A DNA stretch of 5,125 nt from Bacteroidales bacterium UBA1237. GTDB taxonomy: Bacteria > Bacteroidota > Bacteroidia > Bacteroidales > UBA932. How positions within the stretch are numbered: the stretch's first letter is position 1; the number at the start of each line of letters is the position of its first letter. Of the stretch, positions 1 through 5,125 are shown piece after piece. The position numbers and the translations under genes are program-made. Under the pieces are notes generated by a model. The model had not been told where the DNA came from. It made no database searches and worked only from the letters and a program-made list of their open reading frames with translations. The stretch lies in the NCBI GenBank assembly GCA_002308935.1, contig DBWN01000015.1, positions 1 to 5,125 on the forward strand, in the 5' to 3' direction.

Positions 1-752
1 GCGCCCTCGGTGTCAACGACCTTCCCGCAATGAACCGGAGGAAGAGTGATCCATTCACCGCCTCCATGGCGGAAACGAAGCCCCTCAGACCCCATGGTCT
101 GGATGAACAGCTTGCCAGGATATGCATCCGTGAATGAGACGTCCGGAATGTTCTGCGAGGAGAACTTCACGATATCGCTGACCTCGACACTCTCCCTTCC
201 GGGGGTTCCTTCCAAAGCGGAAGGCTCGAAGTACACAAGCGCTCCCTTTGAGCCCAACTCCTTGGCTATGAGCCTGTGACCGGCAGCAGGGGAGTCGAAG
301 AAATACACTCCCGGAACGAAGTCAAGCTCCGAAAGGAACTTAGGGACCTCGTCCTTCCTGCGGAGGAAATGCCTCTTTGGAAACCGGCTTCCACCAGGGG
401 AACCCACCCTGCAGTACATCCTCTTCTCTCCAGAAGGAGTAAGGCCGTGGGTGCACCAGATGATGCTCGTACCGCCGGAAGGAGTGTTGCTGACGAACCT
501 AGGGTCACAACCGTACCTTTCCAGATCTTCCCTTATCTTCATCCCTTCCTCTGAATCATCCAACGACACCTCCGGATAAGCCTTCCAGCCCATCCAGGAG
601 AGCATGGTCATGATATTGCCGCAAGTGCCGCCCACTTCACGCAGCACCTCCTTCTCGATAAAGCCTCCGCGCTTGGAAGGACCTTCGGGGTAATCCCTTA
701 CTGAAATGATGTCCAGGAAATAGATCCCGGAGCCGATAATCGTCTTTTCCAT
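1..752 (-). CDS. PfkB/ribokinase-family carbohydrate kinase, C-terminus cut off by the window edge
   Basis: This is the first 250 residues of a PfkB-family kinase, which would phosphorylate a sugar, nucleoside or related hydroxyl compound with ATP in the cytoplasm; the substrate cannot be told. The N-terminus MEKTIIGSGIYFLDII matches the first beta-strand of ribokinase folds. The glycine-rich substrate signature reads GGTCGN at residues 41-46. The second PfkB signature begins at VVDTEG (residues 245-250), and the window ends before the expected GAGD catalytic aspartate. Family members are about 300-330 residues, so roughly 60-80 are missing. An unusually basic stretch, GSRFPKRHFLRRKDE (121-135), sits where ribokinases have a short G-A-N type loop, suggesting a distinct subfamily. 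The ATG at 752..750 is the only good start. It follows the stop of the upstream gene by 45 nt with no terminator, so it may belong to the same transcript. The ORF is intact as far as visible. Confidence 0.88.
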   Translation of the reverse strand, partial: MEKTIIGSGIYFLDIISVRDYPEGPSKRGGFIEKEVLREVGGTCGNIMTMLSWMGWKAYPEVSLDDSEEGMKIREDLERYGCDPRFVSNTPSGGTSIIWCTHGLTPSGEKRMYCRVGSPGGSRFPKRHFLRRKDEVPKFLSELDFVPGVYFFDSPAAGHRLIAKELGSKGALVYFEPSALEGTPGRESVEVSDIVKFSSQNIPDVSFTDAYPGKLFIQTMGSEGLRFRHGGGEWITLPPVHCGKVVDTEG

Positions 753-797
753 ACCCCTATATACTGCACTCCGGCGGTTTTCTTACAGCCCGGCAGA

Positions 798-1349
798 TCA
801 TTCTTTCACGAAGGATGCGCCTTTACCCAGACGGGACATAGCATCGGCCATGTCAATGACGGCTTTCACGCGCTCCATTACCAGCGCTTCGTCCTGAATG
901 TCGTCGTACTTGAAATAGAACGACACGGATGCCTTGTCCTGGAGGGTCACGGTCAGTTTGGCGCGGTGCTTCTGGCCTTCAGCCTTCATTTCCAGACCCT
1001 TCTCCCTGAAGAGCGGCCTGAATACGGCCGAAACGCCGGTGACCATGACCTTTATTGCAGCGCTCTCCTTTAAGAAGTCCAGTCTTTCAATGCCTATTTT
1101 CCCCTTTATCGTCTGTGAAGCCTGAAGGAACAGCTTCTTGAACTTCACATTCTTGGAACGGGGCGAGGTAAGGAAGTCATAACTGACAGTGTATGAGCAG
1201 CTTAACCACAACATGCATTCGTGGTAACACTGTCCCTCATCGAAATCCTCTCCATAGCGGAGTCTTTCCCTGTATTGTTTGATCGGATTGACCGCTTCTT
1301 CTACTATCTGCTCCACGCTCACCGTGGACAAGTCTATTGGATGAATCAT
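798..1349 (-). CDS. Conserved-context hypothetical protein, third gene of the AAA-VWA block
   Basis: A 183-residue protein of no family I recognise. It has no signal peptide or membrane segment and looks like a soluble alpha/beta protein. The N-terminal third is acidic and helical, followed by a Cys/His cluster (C41, H43, C45, C51, within CYHECMLWLSC). The middle is basic (SKNVKFKK, 65-72). The second half alternates strand-like runs such as KLTVTLQ and SVSFYFKY (131-148) with a C-terminal helix (DEALVMERVKAVIDMADAMSRL, 153-174, cited in part). An upstream TTG at 1367 could lengthen it by six residues. The ATG at 1349..1347 is preferred because it overlaps the VWA gene stop as ATGA and has GGAG five nt upstream. 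The tight coupling suggests a partner or substrate adaptor of the ATPase-VWA pair; that role is inference from position only. Confidence 0.8.
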   Translation of the reverse strand: MIHPIDLSTVSVEQIVEEAVNPIKQYRERLRYGEDFDEGQCYHECMLWLSCSYTVSYDFLTSPRSKNVKFKKLFLQASQTIKGKIGIERLDFLKESAAIKVMVTGVSAVFRPLFREKGLEMKAEGQKHRAKLTVTLQDKASVSFYFKYDDIQDEALVMERVKAVIDMADAMSRLGKGASFVKE

Positions 1350-2530
1350 AGTATCTCCATTACGCAAACTCTACCGGAACGCTCCATCCAGGTGTGATGG
1401 GCGTCATAACATCTTTGATTGCAGCATACCCAGGCTATCTTGCAGCGCATGCCTGCAGGTATCGAAGGCTCCGGAGCATATCCGTCAGTGAGGATGAGAA
1501 GGCCGTCATAACCGTTCTCATGCGCATAGTCTATGGGCTCCTGGAAGGAAGTCCCTCCACGTCCAAGGACCACAGTCTCCCTCATGACCGACTTCAGTGA
1601 CTGGACCGCTTTCACTCCGAAATCGAACTGAATGAGGTCAACGGAGGAAAAACCGTATCTAAATGCGCTGTTCACGACACCGTAGAAATACTCCAGATCC
1701 CTTGAGGAGATGGATCCGCTGACATCCACAGCGACGAGAAGCTTGGTCTCGAAACGGCGTATGGAGCCCATGTTCTCGAAATCGGTCCTGCGGTTGGGGC
1801 GCATACGTGTAAGACGTCTCTTTGAAGAAAGTATGCTGCCCCTGAATCCCGAAAGCACGTTCCTCCAGTCTATCTTCGCCCTGGCTGAGGCCTTGATCTT
1901 CTCTACCAGCGAGCCGGGAACGGAGCCCCAATCCTTGATATCGCCTATGACCTCGTCAATCATGGCAGCGGTAAGCTCGTCCTCTTCCCACAGGCCTGAC
2001 AGTGCGGTGTCATGGTCCCGATTGTCACGAAGCCTTTCAGCGGTCTCGGGAGAGGAACCGGAATTATCATTTGTCCCCGCGGAGGGAAGATTTTTGCCGT
2101 CACCCTTCCCGTCACCCTGACCATCTCCTGAAAGAAGTTCCTGGATACGCCTTGAATACCATTCGTACTCTCTCCCCGTCTCGAGACGGTAAGTCGAAGG
2201 ATCTTCAATGTTGAAATAAGAATACTTGAAGTTGTCCCCGATCGTTATGTTGCTCCCGACGGCTATGGCCTGAAGGCAGCACCCGTCAGGTTTACGCTGG
2301 TAGGGATGCTTGAGAAGTATCCTCAAGGCTTCCGTCTTGAGTGACTCCTCGACAGCCTCGTCACTCATATTGTCCAGATAGCCGGGGTTGTACTCGATTC
2401 TCCTTCTGCCCGACCTCAAGGGACAGGCCATCGAGGTGTTCTGCTCGATGCTGTGTGTACAGACCGCCCTGAAAAGGGCCGGTTCCGTCAGGAACCAGTT
2501 CTCGATTATTTCTGTAAGGCTCCTGCTCAT
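1346..2530 (-). CDS. VWA-like domain protein, DUF2201 type, partner of the MoxR ATPase
   Basis: A 394-residue cytoplasmic protein with two domains. Residues about 1-130 resemble the putative metallopeptidase domain (DUF2201 N-terminal). Residues about 260-394 form a VWA domain with a complete MIDAS: D269-x-S271-x-S273 (DVSGS), T327 (GGTSF) and D349 (TDG). This site binds a divalent metal and typically contacts a partner or ligand. The linker at 134-175 is low-complexity, Gly/Asp/Ser-rich, starting with three GDGQ/GDGK-like units. Where relatives carry HExxH followed by a third histidine, this protein reads T66-E67-A68-L69-R70 with only H75 kept, so it is unlikely to be a zinc protease. The ATG at 2530..2528 is chosen because it overlaps the ATPase stop as ATGA and has AAGGAG nine nt upstream. 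An ATG at 2581 would give 411 residues but overlap the ATPase gene by 55 nt. It probably works with that ATPase as a MoxR-VWA pair, as RavA does with ViaA. Confidence 0.9.
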   Translation of the reverse strand: MSRSLTEIIENWFLTEPALFRAVCTHSIEQNTSMACPLRSGRRRIEYNPGYLDNMSDEAVEESLKTEALRILLKHPYQRKPDGCCLQAIAVGSNITIGDNFKYSYFNIEDPSTYRLETGREYEWYSRRIQELLSGDGQGDGKGDGKNLPSAGTNDNSGSSPETAERLRDNRDHDTALSGLWEEDELTAAMIDEVIGDIKDWGSVPGSLVEKIKASARAKIDWRNVLSGFRGSILSSKRRLTRMRPNRRTDFENMGSIRRFETKLLVAVDVSGSISSRDLEYFYGVVNSAFRYGFSSVDLIQFDFGVKAVQSLKSVMRETVVLGRGGTSFQEPIDYAHENGYDGLLILTDGYAPEPSIPAGMRCKIAWVCCNQRCYDAHHTWMERSGRVCVMEIL

Positions 2531-3609
2531 TTGCCTATGCTCCTTATGTAAAGCACCATGGACATTGTGAGCACTCTGCATTCCCTCGCCATGAAAGAGA
2601 CGGCATTGGGATAAGTCTCGTTGACATAGATGTCCGCGAAATGCGCCGCTGCCTCCTTCCTTTCCTTCATCAGGAAATCGAAGTACTTCTCTGCGTTCTT
2701 GCTTACAGTGGGGACAGAAGTCTTGGCGACCTTCTCGACTTCGAGGTGACGGTAGATTCCGTCATTCACAGCGGTGAGTTCGTGGAGCTTATAGCTTCTC
2801 AGTTTTTCCATATTGGCCTCCAGATGGTAAAGGACGTCCTTGCCCGAAAGAATCCTGTTGGAAGAGACGTTCTGGATAAGGGCACTGGCGGCCTTGGGAC
2901 CCACTATGGAGGAGATCGCCTTGATGACGACAGGGGAGATCTCACCCGCGGAAAGGAGTATGTCGCTGACCCTCTTCCAGCCCCTCCTGTCCGGAATCTT
3001 GTCGAGTCCGGTATCGGCGCCTTCCTTGGCGTCAGGTCCCTTGTCAAGCCAGAAGGGGTTCTGCCTTATGAACTCCATCACCCTTGGATCCACTCCGTTC
3101 TTGTCCGCCCAAAGGAGCCATTCCTCAGCCGTGGGACGGAAGTTCAGGACGTTGAACCTGCTCACAAGAGCGGGGTCCAGGTCAGTGAGCTGGTACTGCT
3201 GGCCTGAATTCACCGCGGATATTATCCTGCTCCCCGGAGGAAGGCTCCTGCCGGCGAGGGTCCTGTTGAGCGCGAGGTCCATGATGGTCTGGAGGACTTC
3301 AGGGCGTGCCCTGTTGAGCTCGTCCAGGAAAAGGACTATGGGTTTACCGTCAAGAGGAAACCAGTAGGGAGGCATGAAGTCGGTCTTCCCCGAAGTCTCA
3401 TTACGGTTCGGAATGCCGATAAGGTCACCTGGATCGCTCATCTGTCCAAGGAAGAGAGGGACCACTTTCATCCCTTTCGTCCTGTAGTACTCGGTAAGAA
3501 TCTCGGACTTTCCGATTCCGTGGTCACCGACCAGCATTATGTTCTGGTCTGAGGGAGTGATGTCAAGAAGAGCAAGAAGCTCTGTTATGTTGATATTCGC
3601 GTTCGCCAT
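2527..3609 (-). CDS. MoxR-family AAA+ ATPase
   Basis: A 360-residue ATPase of the MoxR type, which hydrolyses ATP to remodel or activate client proteins, usually with a VWA protein as partner. Visible motifs are Walker A GDHGIGKS (28-35), Walker B IVLFLDE (91-97) followed by LNRARPEV, sensor 1 at N134 in SAVNSG, and an arginine-finger candidate R151 in DPALVSRF (145-152). A GQMSDPGDLIGIP segment (55-67) matches the region after the first strand in MoxR proteins. The part after about residue 205 (RRGWKRVSDIL, then a helical lid) holds a possible sensor-2 arginine, and the last 100 residues are helical and charged. The length fits the family. The ATG at 3609..3607 starts the domain at the usual place and has no Shine-Dalgarno sequence, as is common in Bacteroidota. 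It leads the three-gene block; its TGA overlaps the next ATG. No convincing promoter was found in the 41 nt ahead of it, so it may be read through from the acetyltransferase gene. Confidence 0.93.
   Translation of the reverse strand: MANANINITELLALLDITPSDQNIMLVGDHGIGKSEILTEYYRTKGMKVVPLFLGQMSDPGDLIGIPNRNETSGKTDFMPPYWFPLDGKPIVLFLDELNRARPEVLQTIMDLALNRTLAGRSLPPGSRIISAVNSGQQYQLTDLDPALVSRFNVLNFRPTAEEWLLWADKNGVDPRVMEFIRQNPFWLDKGPDAKEGADTGLDKIPDRRGWKRVSDILLSAGEISPVVIKAISSIVGPKAASALIQNVSSNRILSGKDVLYHLEANMEKLRSYKLHELTAVNDGIYRHLEVEKVAKTSVPTVSKNAEKYFDFLMKERKEAAAHFADIYVNETYPNAVSFMARECRVLTMSMVLYIRSIGK
2540..2545 (-). promoter_or_regulatory. Shine-Dalgarno-like AAGGAG before the VWA gene
   Basis: AAGGAG ends nine nt before the ATG at 2530..2528 and lies inside the end of the ATPase gene. 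It is the clearest ribosome binding site in the window and supports the 394-residue start over the longer one at 2581. Confidence 0.55.
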
Positions 3610-3650
3610 TCAGTGTTGTATTGAAAGTGTATATGCAGAAACATGAGTAA

Positions 3651-4271
3651 TCAAGCCGCAAGGCTTTCATAGAGGTCCTCTTCACGACCGATACGGTTCA
3701 CTTCTGAGAGGAACGCCCTGTCCTTGTTCCTTGAGAAAGAGCCGCGAGAAAGGACATATTCGTCCAATCTCCACCCGCCTATGTAGGCCTTTTCAGCTTC
3801 TTCTTTCTTGAGAGGATATTTCTCGAACCCGCACTTGAGCGCGAGCCTTATGGAAGGAATGTTGAAAGGAAGGATTTCGAGGGTGATATCACTGACTGCC
3901 TCGTCGGAGAAGATCTCCTCCACCACAGCCTTTACCGCGTCGGTCATGAACCCGCGTCTTCCGAAGTAAGGATTGACTGCATATCCGAGGGTGACCGACT
4001 TCACTCCTTGATATTCTCTCTCGACTACCTGAACGGCGCCTACCATAAAGTCAGTCTCCCTGTCCACCACACCGTAGAGAGTGTATCCGTCAGTTCCATA
4101 ATTGGAAGAGATGTACCACCTCGCTTCCTGTAGGCAGCAGAAAGGATCAATGTCCGCCCACAAAGCAGTGTTCCTGTCCCCGAAGATGCGGTAAAGATCC
4201 TTGACGTCAGATGAGGAACAAGAGTCGAGTTCCTTTAAAATGAGTCTTGAAGTGATTATTTTCCCTTTCAT
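3651..4271 (-). CDS. GNAT-family N-acetyltransferase, RimJ/RimL-like
   Basis: A 206-residue acetyltransferase that would move an acetyl group from acetyl-CoA to an amine; the acceptor is unknown. The N-terminus IITSRLILKEL (5-15) is the classic first strand of RimJ/RimL-like enzymes. Motif A spans about 94-121 (LGYAVNPYFGRRGFMTDAV in part), and motif B has N137, S140 and KCGFE (146-150). The acetyl-CoA pyrophosphate loop, usually G-x-G-Y/F, reads R105-R106-G107-F108, so the first glycine is replaced. A charged tail (about 180-206) extends past the GNAT fold. A GTG nine codons upstream (4298) is possible, but the ATG at 4271..4269 places the RL-x-L strand at the expected distance from the start. 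Its gene lies 41 nt ahead of the ATPase gene, so co-transcription is possible but not shown. RimJ/RimL-like genes are often misnamed as ribosomal-protein acetyltransferases; the assignment here is to the family only. Confidence 0.87.
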   Translation of the reverse strand: MKGKIITSRLILKELDSCSSSDVKDLYRIFGDRNTALWADIDPFCCLQEARWYISSNYGTDGYTLYGVVDRETDFMVGAVQVVEREYQGVKSVTLGYAVNPYFGRRGFMTDAVKAVVEEIFSDEAVSDITLEILPFNIPSIRLALKCGFEKYPLKKEEAEKAYIGGWRLDEYVLSRGSFSRNKDRAFLSEVNRIGREEDLYESLAA

Positions 4272-4280
4272 TTGAGTACC

Positions 4281-4296
4281 GCACGAAATGACGTGC
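4281..4296 (-). promoter_or_regulatory. Small inverted repeat just ahead of the acetyltransferase start
   Basis: GCACG and CGTGC pair around a six-nt loop. The right-hand arm ends nine nt before the acetyltransferase ATG. It could be an operator or an mRNA hairpin over the ribosome landing site. Stems of five pairs arise by chance fairly often, so confidence is low. Confidence 0.3.
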
Positions 4297-4329
4297 ACAA
4301 CTATATACTGACAATGGGAAGATTTCTTA

Positions 4330-4388
4330 CGGGGAAGGGGCCAATACTTCCGGAAGGTCCCCGGTGGAGCCGGGAACCCGGGAAGGGG
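4330..4388. repeat. GC-rich cluster of inverted and direct repeats between sigma factor and acetyltransferase genes
   Basis: The 123-nt gap holds several nested dyads: CGGGGA (4330-4335) with TCCCCG (4358-4363), the 10-bp palindrome CTTCCGGAAG (4347-4356), and CCCGG (4360-4364) with CCGGG (4370-4374) around a five-nt loop, followed by CCCGGG (4377-4382). GGGAAGGGG occurs twice (4332-4340 and 4380-4388). On the coding (minus) strand no T-run follows, so a classical intrinsic terminator is not supported. It could be a structured mRNA segment, a binding site or a small intergenic repeat of the genome. Confidence 0.45.
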
Positions 4389-4394
4389 AGAGTG

Positions 4395-4919
4395 TCAAGC
4401 CGCGTCCAAGATACGGTTCTTGGTCTTGAACCATCGGGAGTAGACCTGATTCACGCCAAGGCCCGTTATCTGGGCGATCTCGGAAGAGTCGAACCCGTCC
4501 AACTTGAGGCTGAGAATGGTTCGGTCAGTGTCGTTACCCGCGGATTCGAACAGCTGCGAAGTCGTCTCTCTAAGAATCAGGCCGCCGTCCGCAGTGAAAT
4601 CCCCGACAGGGTCCACCAAAAGGAACCCGTCCTCGTCCAAAGGTATCTCACACGAAATGTCAGCGCGTTTCTTTTTGTTTGACGCCCACGTGTTTACACG
4701 GTTTCTTGCAATGACTCCGACCCAGGTCGCGAACTGCGACTTGGAGGGGTCATAGACGTGACGGTATCGCAGAATCCTCTCCACGGTCTCACCCGTCATA
4801 TCCTCATAGTCCTCGTTGGTGAAGTAGTTGCCGAACTTGGGGCAAGCATAAGCCGATACGGCACGGGAAGCATAGTCCCAATAATGGGACTCGTTGACAA
4901 TCAATGATTTTTCCGTCAT
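4395..4919 (-). CDS. Sigma-70 family RNA polymerase sigma factor, ECF-like
   Basis: A 174-residue protein with the two-domain layout of small (ECF) sigma factors, which direct RNA polymerase to a set of promoters. Region 2 covers about 12-85: NEDYEDMTGETVERIL (35-50) is region 2.1/2.2, where core polymerase binds, and FATWVGVIARNRVNTW (63-78) followed by NKKKR is region 2.3/2.4, which melts and reads the -10 element. A short acidic linker (about 91-125) leads to region 4 (about 128-172), with a helix-turn-helix at SSEIAQITGLGVNQVYSRWF (145-164) for -35 recognition. The match to consensus is moderate, so it is a divergent member. No anti-sigma gene is adjacent; both neighbours on the left are enzymes. 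The ATG at 4919..4917 fits the domain start. The frame stays open upstream to a TGA at 5045..5043, but no ATG, GTG or TTG occurs there. Confidence 0.86.
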   Translation of the reverse strand: MTEKSLIVNESHYWDYASRAVSAYACPKFGNYFTNEDYEDMTGETVERILRYRHVYDPSKSQFATWVGVIARNRVNTWASNKKKRADISCEIPLDEDGFLLVDPVGDFTADGGLILRETTSQLFESAGNDTDRTILSLKLDGFDSSEIAQITGLGVNQVYSRWFKTKNRILDAA

Positions 4920-4930
4920 CTTACAACTCG

Positions 4931-5017
4931 TTAGAAATAGTATTCCCGAGAAACGAATGAATATGTGAAGTGCGTAGAAGAATACCGGGAGGTGTTGTCC
5001 CGGAGGGTACAGCTCAT
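4931..5017 (-). other. Possible 28-codon upstream ORF ahead of the sigma gene
   Basis: An ATG at 5017..5015 opens 28 codons ending in TAA at 4933..4931, 11 nt before the sigma-factor start and in a different frame. The peptide begins MSCTLRDNTSRYSS and is rich in Ser, Thr, Tyr and Phe. It contains one of the leader hairpins. The position is that of a leader peptide, but it has no Shine-Dalgarno sequence and no run of one regulatory codon, so it may be chance. Confidence 0.2.
4985..5003 (-). promoter_or_regulatory. Hairpin in the sigma-gene leader
   Basis: CCGGGA and TCCCGG form a perfect six-pair, GC-rich stem around a seven-nt loop. No T-run follows on the minus strand, so it is not a plain terminator. 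It lies within the presumed 5' leader of the sigma gene, about 65 nt before the start codon. Confidence 0.4.
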
Positions 5018-5026
5018 TAAAAGAGC
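5012..5026 (-). promoter_or_regulatory. Second short hairpin in the sigma-gene leader
   Basis: GCTC and GAGC pair around a seven-nt A/T loop, directly before the GC-rich hairpin at 4985-5003. At four pairs it is weak by itself; it is listed because the two stems stand in tandem in the leader. Confidence 0.2.
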
Positions 5027-5101
5027 CAAATGTTGCAGGGGGTCAGACTGGATCTGAGACTGGAAAAAAGCTTATGACAATGCTTGGTTATGTAATTTTC
5101 A

Positions 5102-5109
5102 CAAAGGTA
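5102..5109 (-). promoter_or_regulatory. Bacteroidota-type -7 promoter element TACCTTTG
   Basis: The minus strand reads TACCTTTG followed by TGAAAA, a perfect match to the TAnnTTTG -7 element used by the primary sigma factor of Bacteroidota. The partner TTTG at -33 would lie about 20 bp upstream, just outside the window at roughly 5129, so it cannot be checked. If used, transcription would begin near 5096 and give the sigma gene a leader of about 175-180 nt. No other perfect match was noticed close to a gene start. Confidence 0.5.
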
Positions 5110-5125
5110 GTAATTTTATTGGAAA

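Noticed and set aside
46..554. Plus-strand ORFs opposite the PfkB kinase
   Set aside because: The minus-strand frame carries both PfkB signatures and is open throughout; the plus-strand ORFs are shadows.
753..797. Possible terminator between the third-partner gene and the kinase
   Set aside because: Only a four-pair CCGG dyad is present, and no T-run follows on the coding strand.
1710..2120. Plus-strand ORF of 136 residues opposite the VWA gene
   Set aside because: It is antisense to the VWA domain and linker, is Ser/Pro/Arg-rich as expected from a shadow frame, and has no domain.
2531..2581. Longer start for the VWA protein (411 residues)
   Set aside because: It would overlap the ATPase gene by 55 nt and add residues with no family match. 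The ATG at 2530 has an ATGA overlap and a good AAGGAG.
2641..3367. Two long plus-strand ORFs opposite the ATPase gene
   Set aside because: They lie antisense to a gene with intact Walker A, Walker B and sensor motifs. Their translations show no recognisable domain, so they are frame shadows.
4320..4394. tRNA or other known RNA gene in the GC-rich gap
   Set aside because: A GGTTC-like string is present on the minus strand, but no cloverleaf arms or acceptor stem can be formed.
4920..5042. In-frame open extension of the sigma gene upstream of its ATG
   Set aside because: The frame is open for 41 codons to a TGA at 5045..5043 but contains no ATG, GTG or TTG. The predicted residues do not resemble a sigma N-terminus.
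5074..5125. Start of a plus-strand gene running off the right edge (ATG at 5074)
   Set aside because: Only 17 codons are visible, there is no ribosome binding site, and the stretch overlaps the better-supported minus-strand promoter element.

Overview
The window is a bacterial chromosomal segment of moderate GC content in which every supportable gene lies on the minus strand. A sigma-70 family gene makes it bacterial. A perfect TAnnTTTG element (TACCTTTG on the minus strand at 5109..5102), together with four genes that start without a clear Shine-Dalgarno sequence, points to Bacteroidota, probably a gut-type Bacteroidales. That placement is an inference from a few short signals; nothing in the window is a taxonomic marker gene.

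In transcription order (right to left): a leader of about 180 nt (4920-5125) with a candidate promoter, two small hairpins and a possible 28-codon upstream ORF; a small ECF-like sigma-70 factor (4395-4919); a GC-rich intergenic stretch of 123 nt full of inverted and direct repeats; a GNAT N-acetyltransferase (3651-4271); then a tight three-gene block made of a MoxR-type AAA+ ATPase (2527-3609), a VWA-like (DUF2201-type) MIDAS protein (1346-2530) and a protein of unknown family (798-1349). A PfkB/ribokinase-family sugar kinase (1-752) follows after 45 nt and runs off the left edge just inside its C-terminal catalytic signature.

The strongest functional unit is the ATPase-VWA-unknown block. Both junctions are 4-nt ATGA stop/start overlaps, so the three proteins are probably made in a coupled way and may act together. 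MoxR ATPases paired with VWA proteins are known as chaperone-like or metal/cofactor-insertion machines, and the third protein here could be a dedicated partner or substrate adaptor. The VWA protein keeps a complete MIDAS but seems to have lost the HExxH zinc motif that its N-terminal domain carries in other family members. The sigma factor, acetyltransferase and sugar kinase have no evident shared pathway with the block. No mobile element, CRISPR array, tRNA or rRNA was seen.
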